From: Halorhodospira sp.
GTDB lineage: Bacteria; Pseudomonadota; Gammaproteobacteria; Nitrococcales; Halorhodospiraceae
DNA: 19,774 nucleotides
Reading direction: 5' to 3'
NCBI GenBank assembly: GCA_007121755.1
Contig: SKJZ01000140.1
Coordinates: forward strand, 1 to 19,774
Below, one piece after another: positions 7,091-14,484 of the stretch; within the stretch, counting starts at the first letter, position 1, and the number at the start of each line of letters is the position of its first letter. Both the position numbers and the translations under genes were made by a program. The notes beneath the pieces are model-generated. The model had not been told where the DNA came from. It searched no databases and saw only the letters and a program-made list of their open reading frames with translations.

Positions 7091-7668
7091 CCGTTGTGCC
7101 ACCAAACCACGCCGAGTATCAGGACGATCACGCAAATCCACCCGATCCGTTCGATGTAGAGGCGTAGCCAAGGCTCCAGGCGCGGGCCGCCCCACGCCAC
7201 CAGACCGGCCAACGCATAGAAGCGTGCCCCGCGCCCGACCAGCGAGCCGAGGATGAACGGGCCGAGCCCGATCCCGGCAGCCCCCGCGGCGACAGTGAAC
7301 ACCTTATACGGCACAGGGGAAAAGCCAGCCACCAGTATGACCCAGAACCCCCACTCGACAAACCACGCGGCGGCCGTCTCGTACGCCGGCAAGTACCCGG
7401 CGGCCACGATCCACGGCATGACCAGGGCGATCCCGAAGTAGCCCAGCAGATAACCGAACAACCCGCCGGCGACGGAAGTGAATGTAGTGACATGCGCGTA
7501 GAAAAGAGCGCGTTGCGGACGCGCCAGGCACATCGGTGCCAGCAGCACATCGGGCGGGATGGGGAAGACGGACGATTCGGCGAAGCTCAATCCGCCCAGC
7601 GCCCACGGCGCCCGTGGATGCCCCGCCCACTTCAACGTCCAGGCGTAGAGGCGCCCGAACACACCCAT
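7087..7668 (-). CDS. yqaA: YqaA-family integral membrane protein (DedA/SNARE-associated type)
   Basis: A 193-residue hydrophobic protein with several membrane segments. It carries the YqaA hallmarks: an N-terminal SFAESSVFPIPPDVLLAPM segment with paired prolines, and a central AGFSPVPYKVFTVAAGAAG segment. Both resemble the re-entrant loops of the DedA superfamily, which includes proposed phospholipid flippases and membrane-homeostasis proteins. The substrate of YqaA itself is not established. The ATG begins 3 nt after the pcm stop codon, and its own stop overlaps the nlpD start, so it is almost certainly cotranscribed from surE-pcm through nlpD. Length and topology look complete. Confidence 0.85.
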   Translation of the reverse strand: MGVFGRLYAWTLKWAGHPRAPWALGGLSFAESSVFPIPPDVLLAPMCLARPQRALFYAHVTTFTSVAGGLFGYLLGYFGIALVMPWIVAAGYLPAYETAAAWFVEWGFWVILVAGFSPVPYKVFTVAAGAAGIGLGPFILGSLVGRGARFYALAGLVAWGGPRLEPWLRLYIERIGWICVIVLILGVVWWHNG

Positions 7669-7671
7669 GCC

Positions 7672-8304
7672 CTACGCCCGCCCCCGCAGCATCGGAACAA
7701 AGCTCACCGCCGAGATCGTGCTTTGGTGGAATGCCCCGTCACGGTGCTCCACGACCCGCAGATCCTGCCCACCGGGGCCGCCCACCGGAGCCACCAGCCT
7801 CCCCCCTTCCGCCAACTGCCCCAACAGCGCCTCGGGCACTCTCTCCGGCGCCGCCGTCACAATGATCCCTTCATAGGGGGCGTACTCCGGCCACCCTTCG
7901 TAACCATCGCCGTGGCGGATCATTACGTTGCGGTAGCCGAGATCCCGGAACCGCTGCCGAACCGCCGGAATCAACGCGCCGACACGCTCGACCGAGTAGA
8001 CCTCGGGAACGATCTGGGCGAGGATCGCCGCTTGGTATCCCGACCCGGTGCCGACTTCCAATACCCTCCCCGGAACCCCGTGCTCAAGCAGCAGCTCCGT
8101 CATCCGCGCCACCACCCACGGCTGCGAGATGGTCTGTCCGTGGCCGATCGGCAGCGGCGTATTGTCGTAGGCCCGGCTCTCCAGTGCCTCGTCGACGAAC
8201 AAGTGGCGCGGCACCGTCCGCACCGCCTCCAACACCCGGGGTTCTTCGATCCCCTGGCGTGCTAACAACTCGACCAGCCGGTCCCGTGTCCGCTGCGACG
8301 TCAT
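7672..8304 (-). CDS. pcm: Protein-L-isoaspartate O-methyltransferase
   Basis: A 210-residue SAM-dependent enzyme that methylates L-isoaspartyl residues in aged proteins and starts their repair. It shows the PCMT substrate-binding segment LPIGHGQTISQPWVVARM (51-68), including the active-site S60, and SAM motif I, VLEVGTGSGY (81-90). A later acidic and aromatic stretch (RHGDGYEGWPEYAPYEGI) matches the family's post-motif region. The ATG at 8304-8302 was chosen because GAGGGGG lies 5 nt before it and the family begins here. An upstream open stretch of 63 codons would run into surE. It follows surE by 32 bp, a pairing conserved in gammaproteobacteria and linked to stationary-phase survival with the nearby rpoS. 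Confidence 0.95.
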   Translation of the reverse strand: MTSQRTRDRLVELLARQGIEEPRVLEAVRTVPRHLFVDEALESRAYDNTPLPIGHGQTISQPWVVARMTELLLEHGVPGRVLEVGTGSGYQAAILAQIVPEVYSVERVGALIPAVRQRFRDLGYRNVMIRHGDGYEGWPEYAPYEGIIVTAAPERVPEALLGQLAEGGRLVAPVGGPGGQDLRVVEHRDGAFHQSTISAVSFVPMLRGRA

Positions 8305-8336
8305 ACCCACCCCCTCAGCCGACCTCGCCTCCCGCG

Positions 8337-9089
8337 TCACACCATACCCTCCAGCCAACCCGTTATATCCGGCAGCGCGCTGTGACGTGTCAGATCGACT
8401 TGCAGCGGCGTGACCGAGACGAAGCCGTTGCGCACCGCGTGGAAGTCGGTGCCGGGTCCGGAATCCTGCTCGCTCCCCGGCGCGCCGATCCAATAGATCG
8501 CCCGCCCCCGTGGATCGCGGTCCTTAATCACCGGCTCGGCGCGGTGGCGGCACCCCAGCCGGGTAGCGCGAAAGCCTTGCAGCTCTTCCCACGACAGATC
8601 CGGCACATTCACGTTGAGAATCGTATCCGACGGGAGCGGGTTATCCTGGAGCCGCTCCAGCATGTGGAGGGCCACTCGCGCCGCGGTGGCGTAGTTCACT
8701 GGACCGGGCCCCCCGGCCAGCGAGACCGCCACCGCCGGCAACCCTAGATAGCGCCCCTCCATCGCCGCGGCGACGGTGCCACTGTAGAGGACATCGTCAC
8801 CGAGGTTCGCCCCGGCGTTGATCCCGGAAAAGACCATATCGGGCTCGGTATCCAACAACCCGGTCACCGCCAAATGGACACAATCGGTCGGGGTACCTTG
8901 AACACGAAAGCGTTCGGGCTCCACCGCCGTTACCCGTATCGGGTCTTCCAGTGTGAGAGAGTTACTGGCACCGCTGCGGTCGCGCTCGGGGGCGATCACC
9001 GTTACCCGGGCCACGGTACCCAACCGCTCGGCCAGGGCGAGGATCCCGGGCGCCTGGTAGCCGTCATCGTTACTGATCAGGATATGCAT
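8337..9089 (-). CDS. surE: 5'/3'-nucleotidase SurE
   Basis: A 250-residue metal-dependent nucleoside monophosphatase (polyphosphate activity is also known in the family). The metal ligands are all present: the D8-D9 pair in ISNDDG, S39 in ERDRSG and N91 in SGINAGANLGDD. The segment YSGTVAAAMEG is also characteristic. Length matches the usual 245-255. The ATG at 9089-9087 has no clear Shine-Dalgarno sequence (CATATACC precedes it), so initiation may be weak or nearly leaderless. It is the first gene of the surE-pcm-yqaA-nlpD run and diverges from the Smr-domain gene across 87 bp. Confidence 0.96.
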   Translation of the reverse strand: MHILISNDDGYQAPGILALAERLGTVARVTVIAPERDRSGASNSLTLEDPIRVTAVEPERFRVQGTPTDCVHLAVTGLLDTEPDMVFSGINAGANLGDDVLYSGTVAAAMEGRYLGLPAVAVSLAGGPGPVNYATAARVALHMLERLQDNPLPSDTILNVNVPDLSWEELQGFRATRLGCRHRAEPVIKDRDPRGRAIYWIGAPGSEQDSGPGTDFHAVRNGFVSVTPLQVDLTRHSALPDITGWLEGMV

Positions 9090-9101
9090 GGTATATGGGG
9101 T

Positions 9102-9150
9102 GCGAAAGTGTGTACGCTCTCAAATGGACGAAACGCGAAAGTATACGCGC
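9102..9150. repeat. Two direct copies of GCGAAAGT in the surE/smr divergent region
   Basis: GCGAAAGT occurs at 9102-9109 and again at 9135-9142, 33 bp apart (about three helical turns). Each copy is followed within a few bases by TACGC. The repeats sit between the divergent starts of surE and the Smr-domain gene and could be paired operator sites. The match is short and may be chance. Confidence 0.25.
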
Positions 9151-9176
9151 CCGTGGGGCCTATCGGGGAGTATGGC

Positions 9177-9725
9177 ATGAGCGACCGTACCGATGACGCG
9201 GATGAGGCGGCGCTGTTCCGCCGCGCGGTGGCGGACGCCCGGCCGCTCAGTAGCGCCGCCACGGAGTTGCGTCCGCCGCCGCCCGCGCCCCACCCCGTCC
9301 AGGCAGAGCGCGACCGGCGACAAGTGTTGGAAGAGCTGCTCGACCCGCCGCCCGACCCCGCCGCGGTGGAGACCGGGGAGGAACTCATCTACCAGCGCGC
9401 CGGTGTGCAGCGGCGGGTGATGCAACGCCTGCGGCGCGGCCACTACATACCGGCGGCCCAGCTCGATCTCCACGGCCTGACACGGCAGCAGGCCTACGCG
9501 GAAGTCGCGTGCTTTCTGCGTGAGTGCCAACAGCGGAGCATCGGTTGCGTCCGCATCGTGCATGGTAAGGGACGGGGCTCCAACAACCGGGGTCCGGTCC
9601 TCAAAGGGGCTGTGGATCAGTGGCTCCGCCTGCGGGACGAAGTGCTGGCGTTCGCCTCCGCCCCGCCCCGAGACGGCGGGACCGGAGCGATTCACGTCTT
9701 GCTGCGCAAACCTAAGAATCGCTGA
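9177..9725 (+). CDS. Smr-domain protein (SmrA/SmrB-like endonuclease family)
   Basis: A 182-residue protein. A variable, Pro-rich N-terminal half is followed by a C-terminal Smr domain at about 94-178, with the hallmarks LDLHGL (96-101), VRIVHGKG (125-132) and GGTGAIHVLLR (167-177). Stand-alone Smr proteins are nucleases; E. coli SmrB cleaves mRNA between collided ribosomes, and Smr domains also occur at the end of MutS2. Which substrate this one uses cannot be read from sequence. The ATG at 9177 has GGGGAG about 6 nt upstream. It is the only plus-strand gene inside the truD-surE part of the block. Its last 14 bp overlap the 3' end of truD tail to tail, with no terminator visible. Confidence 0.88.
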   Translation: MSDRTDDADEAALFRRAVADARPLSSAATELRPPPPAPHPVQAERDRRQVLEELLDPPPDPAAVETGEELIYQRAGVQRRVMQRLRRGHYIPAAQLDLHGLTRQQAYAEVACFLRECQQRSIGCVRIVHGKGRGSNNRGPVLKGAVDQWLRLRDEVLAFASAPPRDGGTGAIHVLLRKPKNR

Positions 9726-10806
9726 CCACTTCGCGCACCACCGAGGTGGCGTAGCCGCCGGCGGGCAGCGCAAATGAGAGCGCCAGCACGCCGGGTTCCG
9801 GCCACCACCATGCAAGATCCCGGGGAATCAGCCGCAGCGCCCGGCGGTCAGCGCGGAGGCCGTGGGCACGAAGCGCCTCGACCAACGGTTGCTCCGCGGC
9901 GAGGAGACGCTCCTCCATCCGCGCCACTTCGCCGGCGGGACCGTCCCCGGCGGAACCGGGCAGCGGTCCGGTGGGATGAAGTTCGCCGGACGCCGTCCGG
10001 CGAGCCAACTCCGGATCGACCTCCTCTACCGGAAAGTGGCTCTTGCGGCCATCCAATGCAGCGCGGTCGCCCGCCAGCAAGCGATCCCAGGTAGTGTCCG
10101 CGACCCGATGGGCCGCCACCAGATTGAACAGGGCCGAACGTGCGGCCGACAGTAAGAGCCCGCGCATTGCGCGTCCACGCACCGGCCGCCCCTCCAGCAG
10201 CCACTCCTTGGACCGCTCCAGGTTGTCCCCGTCACGGCCGAACCGCTGCGCCCCGAAGTAGTTCGGCACCCCGCGAGAGGCCACGATCCGCAACCTGTCA
10301 TCGAGCGCCGCGGGCGCGGCGTCGACATCGCGCAGCACCAAGCGGAAGCGGTTGCCGGCCAACGCGCCACGCCTTAGCTTGCGGGCATTCCGGGTCGCGG
10401 CGACCACCTCGATCCCGTCGTCGATCACGCCGCCGGCGGTTAGCGCGCTACCCGGCATGTGGATGCTGAACCACTGCCCGGTGACCGCGTGGCGGTCCTT
10501 GAGGCCAGCGTACTCGACCGCCCGGCGGCGAACGCCGAGGTGGTCGGCCAAGCGCTTGGCGGCGGCCTCCGTTGTCCAGCCGCGCTTGCGCACAAAGAGC
10601 ATCAAGTGCTCGCCCTCTCCCGACGGCGTAAAGCCGAGCTCTTCATCGACCTGGAAGTCGTCCGGAACGTGCCGCAGCCGTGCTCTGCCCAACGGGCAGC
10701 CGTGAGCGTACGGGAGGCCGACGAGGGGATCCGGGGCGCCGGACACCTCTGCGTGAGGCGCACGCCCTCCCCGGCCGAACCCTAGCGAATCTTCCTCGCG
10801 AGCCAC
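9712..10806 (-). CDS. truD: tRNA pseudouridine(13) synthase TruD
   Basis: A 364-residue TruD-family enzyme that isomerises U13 of tRNA-Glu to pseudouridine. The LPYAHGCPLG and VPDDFQVDE segments match the family N-terminus. The catalytic aspartate is D104, in YAGLKDRHAVTGQWFS. NYFGAQRFGRDGDN contains the second conserved motif. The GTG at 10806-10804 shares its first base with the ispF stop (TAGTG), so translation is probably coupled. The reading starts about 25 residues before the usual family N-terminus, so an internal start is possible. Downstream it ends inside the convergent Smr-domain gene. Confidence 0.94.
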   Translation of the reverse strand: MAREEDSLGFGRGGRAPHAEVSGAPDPLVGLPYAHGCPLGRARLRHVPDDFQVDEELGFTPSGEGEHLMLFVRKRGWTTEAAAKRLADHLGVRRRAVEYAGLKDRHAVTGQWFSIHMPGSALTAGGVIDDGIEVVAATRNARKLRRGALAGNRFRLVLRDVDAAPAALDDRLRIVASRGVPNYFGAQRFGRDGDNLERSKEWLLEGRPVRGRAMRGLLLSAARSALFNLVAAHRVADTTWDRLLAGDRAALDGRKSHFPVEEVDPELARRTASGELHPTGPLPGSAGDGPAGEVARMEERLLAAEQPLVEALRAHGLRADRRALRLIPRDLAWWWPEPGVLALSFALPAGGYATSVVREVVSDS

Positions 10807-11294
10807 TATCCGGGCGCTTCCGCCGGTGCCAGGAGGGCGACCGCCATCGCGGCGACCCCCTCGCCCCGGCCGGTAAAGCCCAGCCCCTCGCTGGTCGTGG
10901 CCTTGATGTTGACAGCCGCCGTCTCAAGGCCGACCGCGCGCGCGGTCGCTTCACGCATGGCGTCGATATGGGGCGCGAGCTTGGGCGCCTGCGCGATCAC
11001 CGTCGCATCGACGTTGAGCGGGATCCACCCGACCGACCGCGCCTGCTCGACGGCGGCATGCAGCAGACCGGCGCTGTCGGCGCCGCGCCACGCCGGGTCG
11101 CTGTCGGGAAAGTGCCGGCCGATATCCCCTAATCCCGCCGCGCCCAGTACCGCATCGGTGATGGCGTGCAGCAGGACATCACCGTCGGAGTGGGCCAGGA
11201 GTCCGCGGCAATAGGGAATGCGGACGCCGCCGAGCACGAACCCGCCACCACCTTCGTCGAAACGGTGGACATCGAACCCCTGGCCGATGCGCAT
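10806..11294 (-). CDS. ispF: 2-C-methyl-D-erythritol 2,4-cyclodiphosphate synthase
   Basis: A 162-residue IspF of the non-mevalonate isoprenoid pathway, forming MEcPP from CDP-ME 2-phosphate as a homotrimer. The metal ligands D8 and H10 (GFDVH) and H43 (in DGDVLLHAITDA) are present, with the GLGDIGRHFPD and ATTSEGLGFTGR segments of the family. The ATG at 11294-11292 overlaps the ispD stop by one base (TGATG) and gives metal-ligand numbering identical to E. coli for the first two. A GTG immediately upstream, at 11297-11295, is an alternative. The gene lies directly after ispD, two steps earlier in the same pathway. Confidence 0.96.
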   Translation of the reverse strand: MRIGQGFDVHRFDEGGGGFVLGGVRIPYCRGLLAHSDGDVLLHAITDAVLGAAGLGDIGRHFPDSDPAWRGADSAGLLHAAVEQARSVGWIPLNVDATVIAQAPKLAPHIDAMREATARAVGLETAAVNIKATTSEGLGFTGRGEGVAAMAVALLAPAEAPG

Positions 11295-12016
11295 CACGGC
11301 TCTCCGGCCGGCCGGTCCGGCGCGAAGCTAGCCAAAATCAGGGATGCCAGATGGAGGTCAGCCCGGCGTGTGACTTTGAGATTCGTCGCCTCACCCTCGA
11401 CCAGGAGCGGACGGCCGCCGGCGGCCTCCACGGCCCAGGCCTCGTCGGTGACGGGCGAGCCGGCGGCGACAGCGGCGCGCAGAGCGGTACGGAGGAGATC
11501 CAATGGAAAGAGTTGCGGGGTCTGCGCGTGCCACAGGCCGTCACGATCGACCGTCCCCTCGACAACCCCGGCCCCGTTGCCGCGTTTCAACGTATCGCGC
11601 ACCGGCATCGCCAACAGCGCGCCGTCCGGATGGTCGAAACCGGCGTCGAGCAGCCGTTCCAACTCGCCGGCGGTTAGACAGGGACGCACGGCGTCGTGAA
11701 CCAGCACCCGATCCCCGGCTCCGGCCTTGACGGCTAGGTAATCGAGGGCCGACAGCACTGAGTGGCACCGCTCCGCCCCGCCAGCTACGCGGTGGATCGG
11801 CTTGGCGTGACGGTAGCCCAGATCAGCCCAGCGGGCGTCGTGATCCGCAACGGCGACTACCACCCCATCCACCCGCGGATGGTCGAGAAGGCGCTCAAGG
11901 GACCACTCAATAACCGGCCGGCCGGCCAGGTCGAGATACTGTTTCGGGCGGTCGGCTTCCATGCGCCGCCCCACGCCGGCGGCGGGCACCACCGCCCACA
12001 AGCGGCGGCCCGTCAC
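11294..12016 (-). CDS. ispD: 2-C-methyl-D-erythritol 4-phosphate cytidylyltransferase
   Basis: A 240-residue cytidylyltransferase that joins CTP and MEP to CDP-ME. The nucleotide-binding segment PAAGVGRRM with PKQYLDL begins at residue 11. VHDAVRPCL carries the metal-binding aspartate, and the C-terminal ATNLKVTRRADL matches the family. The GTG at 12016-12014 overlaps the ftsB stop in a GTGA junction, and GGAGG precedes it inside ftsB. Length is typical. CTP for the reaction comes from pyrG in the same gene block. Placement between ftsB and ispF is standard for gammaproteobacteria. Confidence 0.96.
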   Translation of the reverse strand: MTGRRLWAVVPAAGVGRRMEADRPKQYLDLAGRPVIEWSLERLLDHPRVDGVVVAVADHDARWADLGYRHAKPIHRVAGGAERCHSVLSALDYLAVKAGAGDRVLVHDAVRPCLTAGELERLLDAGFDHPDGALLAMPVRDTLKRGNGAGVVEGTVDRDGLWHAQTPQLFPLDLLRTALRAAVAAGSPVTDEAWAVEAAGGRPLLVEGEATNLKVTRRADLHLASLILASFAPDRPAGEP

Positions 12017-12285
12017 TCCTCCACCACCTGGTAGAAGACCTCGTCGCGCCGGATCATCCCCAACTCGCTGCGCGCCCGCTCCTCGATGGCGTGGAGACCT
12101 TCCTGGAGGTCTTCCACCTCGGCGGCGAGGGCTTCGTTCCGCTTTGCCGCCTCCTCATTGGCCGCCCGCTGCTCGGCGATCGCCGAGCGCAACTGAATGA
12201 GGTCGGGAACACTGCCATCGCCCAACCACAGGCGATACTGCAGCACCGCAAGAATAATAGCGAGACCGACAATCGCCCAGCGCAC
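12013..12285 (-). CDS. ftsB: Cell division protein FtsB
   Basis: A 90-residue single-pass membrane protein. A short cytoplasmic start is followed by one membrane helix (about 4-20, WAIVGLAIILAVLQYRLWLG). A periplasmic coiled coil comes next (about 30-70, rich in Ala, Glu, Arg), then a short tail with LGMIRRDEVFYQVVE. FtsB forms the FtsQLB complex that activates septal peptidoglycan synthesis by FtsWI. The start is GTG at 12285-12283 with a strong AGGAGG 6 nt before it. The gene lies 36 bp after eno and overlaps the ispD start. Sequence identity in this family is low, so the call rests on size, topology and the eno-ftsB-ispD context. Confidence 0.92.
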   Translation of the reverse strand: MRWAIVGLAIILAVLQYRLWLGDGSVPDLIQLRSAIAEQRAANEEAAKRNEALAAEVEDLQEGLHAIEERARSELGMIRRDEVFYQVVEE

Positions 12286-12321
12286 CTCGGCCCTCCTGCG
12301 CCCTCCCGCTCCCCGAAGCGG

Positions 12322-13632
12322 TCACCCCCGGGTTGCCGGCAGCGCGTTACGTCCGGCGTAGATCGCATCCACGCCGAGGATCTCTTCGATCCTCAACAGT
12401 TGATTGTACTTCGCCACCCGGTCCGAACGACACAAGGAGCCGGTCTTGATCTGGGTTGCCGCCGTGGCGACGGCCAAATCGGAGATCGCCGCGTCCTCGG
12501 TCTCCCCGGAACGGTGCGAGACCACCGCCGTATAGCCGGCAGCGTCGGCCATGCGGATCGCCTCCAACGTCTCAGAGACGGTTCCGATCTGATTGAGCTT
12601 GATGAGAATCGAGTTGGCGATGCCGCGTTCGATCCCCTCTTGCAGGATGACCGGATTCGTTACGAAAAGGTCGTCGCCGACCAACTGGATGCGCTGCCCC
12701 AGGCGCTCGGTGAGCACGCGCCAGCCGTCCCAGTCGCCCTCGTCCATCCCGTCCTCAATCGAGACGATCGGGTATTGATCGACAAGGCCGGCCAGATAGT
12801 CGGCGAAACCGGCAGCATCAAAGCTCCGGTCCTCGGAGGCCAAGCGGTAGGTACCGTTTTCGAAGATCTCCGAGCTGGCCACATCCAGCGCCAGAAAGAC
12901 CTCGGAACCGGCCTTGTAGCCGGCCTTCTCCACCGCCTCCAGGATCAACTCCAAGGCCGCCTCGTTGGAAGGCAGATCGGGCGCGAAACCGCCCTCGTCC
13001 CCGACCGCGGTGGACAACCCGCGGCCATTGAGTACCGCCTTTAAGGCGTGAAAGATCTCAACGCCGCAACGCAGCGCCTCGGAGAAACGGTCGAAGCCGA
13101 CCGGCATTACCATGAACTCCTGGATATCGACACTATTGTCGGCGTGAGCGCCGCCATTGACGATGTTCATCATCGGCGCCGGCAACACCAGCGGCGCCTC
13201 CTCCTGCCGAAGGTGGCGGAAGAGCGGCAAGCCACGGGCGCTGGCCGCCGCCTGAGCCGCGGCCAGCGAGACCGCCAACACGGCGTTGGCGCCCAAACGC
13301 CCTTTGTTCTCCGTACCATCGAGCTCAATCATGCGCCGATCGAGGGCAGCCTGATCGAAGGCGTCCATCCCAGCCAGGGCCTGGCGGATGGTCGTGTTGA
13401 CGTTCTCCACCGCGCGGCGCACGCCCTTGCCCAGGTACCGGCTGGCCTCGCCATCGCGCAACTCCACCGCCTCGCGGATCCCGGTGGACGCCCCGGACGG
13501 TACGGCGGCCCGGCCGAACTGGCCGTCCTCCAGATAGACATCGGCCTCCACAGTCGGATTACCGCGGGAATCGAGGATCTCCCTCCCGATAATGTGTTCG
13601 ATCTTCGCTCTGTTCACGCCTGATTGCTCCAT
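12322..13632 (-). CDS. eno: Enolase (phosphopyruvate hydratase)
   Basis: A 436-residue glycolytic enzyme that converts 2-phosphoglycerate to phosphoenolpyruvate, magnesium dependent and usually a degradosome partner. Seen: GREILDSRGNPTVE near the N-terminus, the SGASTG loop, VGDEGGFAPDL, SIEDGMDEGDWDG with a metal-binding acidic residue, the signature ILIKLNQIGTVSETLEAI and the SHRSGETED loop. The ATG at 13632 lies one base after the kdsA-side spacer and has a weak ribosome site. A GTG at 13617-13615 would start at the position closest to other enolases and has GGAG 9 nt before it, so it may be the true start. The PEP made here is also a substrate of kdsA upstream. Confidence 0.97.
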   Translation of the reverse strand: MEQSGVNRAKIEHIIGREILDSRGNPTVEADVYLEDGQFGRAAVPSGASTGIREAVELRDGEASRYLGKGVRRAVENVNTTIRQALAGMDAFDQAALDRRMIELDGTENKGRLGANAVLAVSLAAAQAAASARGLPLFRHLRQEEAPLVLPAPMMNIVNGGAHADNSVDIQEFMVMPVGFDRFSEALRCGVEIFHALKAVLNGRGLSTAVGDEGGFAPDLPSNEAALELILEAVEKAGYKAGSEVFLALDVASSEIFENGTYRLASEDRSFDAAGFADYLAGLVDQYPIVSIEDGMDEGDWDGWRVLTERLGQRIQLVGDDLFVTNPVILQEGIERGIANSILIKLNQIGTVSETLEAIRMADAAGYTAVVSHRSGETEDAAISDLAVATAATQIKTGSLCRSDRVAKYNQLLRIEEILGVDAIYAGRNALPATRG

Positions 13633-13635
13633 TCT

Positions 13636-14475
13636 TTACTCGTTCTCCGCAAACCCTTTCGTCTTGACCAGCCGGTCCAGTTCCACAAGCGTCTCCAACA
13701 ACGGCCGCATCTCCCCCAACGGCCACGCGTTGGGGCCGTCGGAGAGGGCCCGGTCGGGGTCGGGATGGGTCTCCATGAAGAGCCCGGCCACCCCCGCTGC
13801 CACCGCCGCCCGCGCCAACACCGGCACGAACTCCCGCTGGCCGCCCGAGGCGGTGCCCTGCCCGCCGGGTAGCTGCACGGAGTGGGTGGCGTCGAAGACT
13901 ACCGGACAATCCGTCTGCCGCATGATCGCCAGCGAACGCATGTCGGAGACGAGATTGTTGTAGCCGAAGGAGACCCCACGCTCGCAGACCATCAACTGCC
14001 GGTTGCCGGTCGCGCGCGCCTTGTCGACGACGTTGGCCATGTCCCACGGGGCAAGGAACTGCCCCTTCTTCAGGTTCACCGGCAAACCCTGCCCGGCCAC
14101 CCGCTGGATGAAATCCGTCTGCCGGCAGAGGAAGGCCGGCGTCTGCAGCACGTCGACTACCGCCGCCACCTCGTTCAACGGCGTATCCTCGTGAACGTCG
14201 GTGATGACCGGCACCTCGATCCGCCGCTGCACCTCCTCCAGGATCGCCAGCCCCGCCTCCAAACCGGGCCCTCGCGGGCTGGCGTGGGACGAGCGGTTGG
14301 CCTTGTCGAACGATGACTTATAGATGAACGGAACGCCGAGTTCCCCACACAGCTCTTTCAGTTCGCCCGCGGTCTCCAGCGCCAACTCCCGGGACTCGAC
14401 CACGCACGGCCCGGCGATGAGAAAGAGGGGCTCGCCAAGCCCGACCCGGAACCCGCAAAGATCGATACCGCTCAA
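13636..14475 (-). CDS. kdsA: 3-deoxy-D-manno-octulosonate 8-phosphate synthase (metal-dependent type)
   Basis: A 279-residue KDO8P synthase, condensing arabinose 5-phosphate and PEP for lipopolysaccharide inner core. The KANRSS motif (58-63), which separates KdsA from DAHP synthase, is present, with FDATHSVQ and GTASGGQREFV. C24 (in AGPCVVES), H198, E235 and D246 match the metal ligands C11/H185/E222/D233 of the Aquifex enzyme with identical spacing. The E. coli enzyme instead has Asn at the cysteine position. The start is a TTG at 14475-14473 with GGAAGGG just upstream. It begins 9 bp after the pyrG stop. Confidence 0.95.
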   Translation of the reverse strand: MSGIDLCGFRVGLGEPLFLIAGPCVVESRELALETAGELKELCGELGVPFIYKSSFDKANRSSHASPRGPGLEAGLAILEEVQRRIEVPVITDVHEDTPLNEVAAVVDVLQTPAFLCRQTDFIQRVAGQGLPVNLKKGQFLAPWDMANVVDKARATGNRQLMVCERGVSFGYNNLVSDMRSLAIMRQTDCPVVFDATHSVQLPGGQGTASGGQREFVPVLARAAVAAGVAGLFMETHPDPDRALSDGPNAWPLGEMRPLLETLVELDRLVKTKGFAENE

Positions 14476-14484
14476 TTTCCCTTC

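Noticed and set aside
12286..12321. CCGCT/AGCGG hairpin between eno and ftsB as a terminator
   Set aside because: The stem is only 5 bp, no T-run follows, and ftsB begins immediately with a strong ribosome site.
12091..13044. 317-codon plus-strand open frame opposite ftsB and eno
   Set aside because: Antisense shadow of well-conserved genes with no family resemblance.
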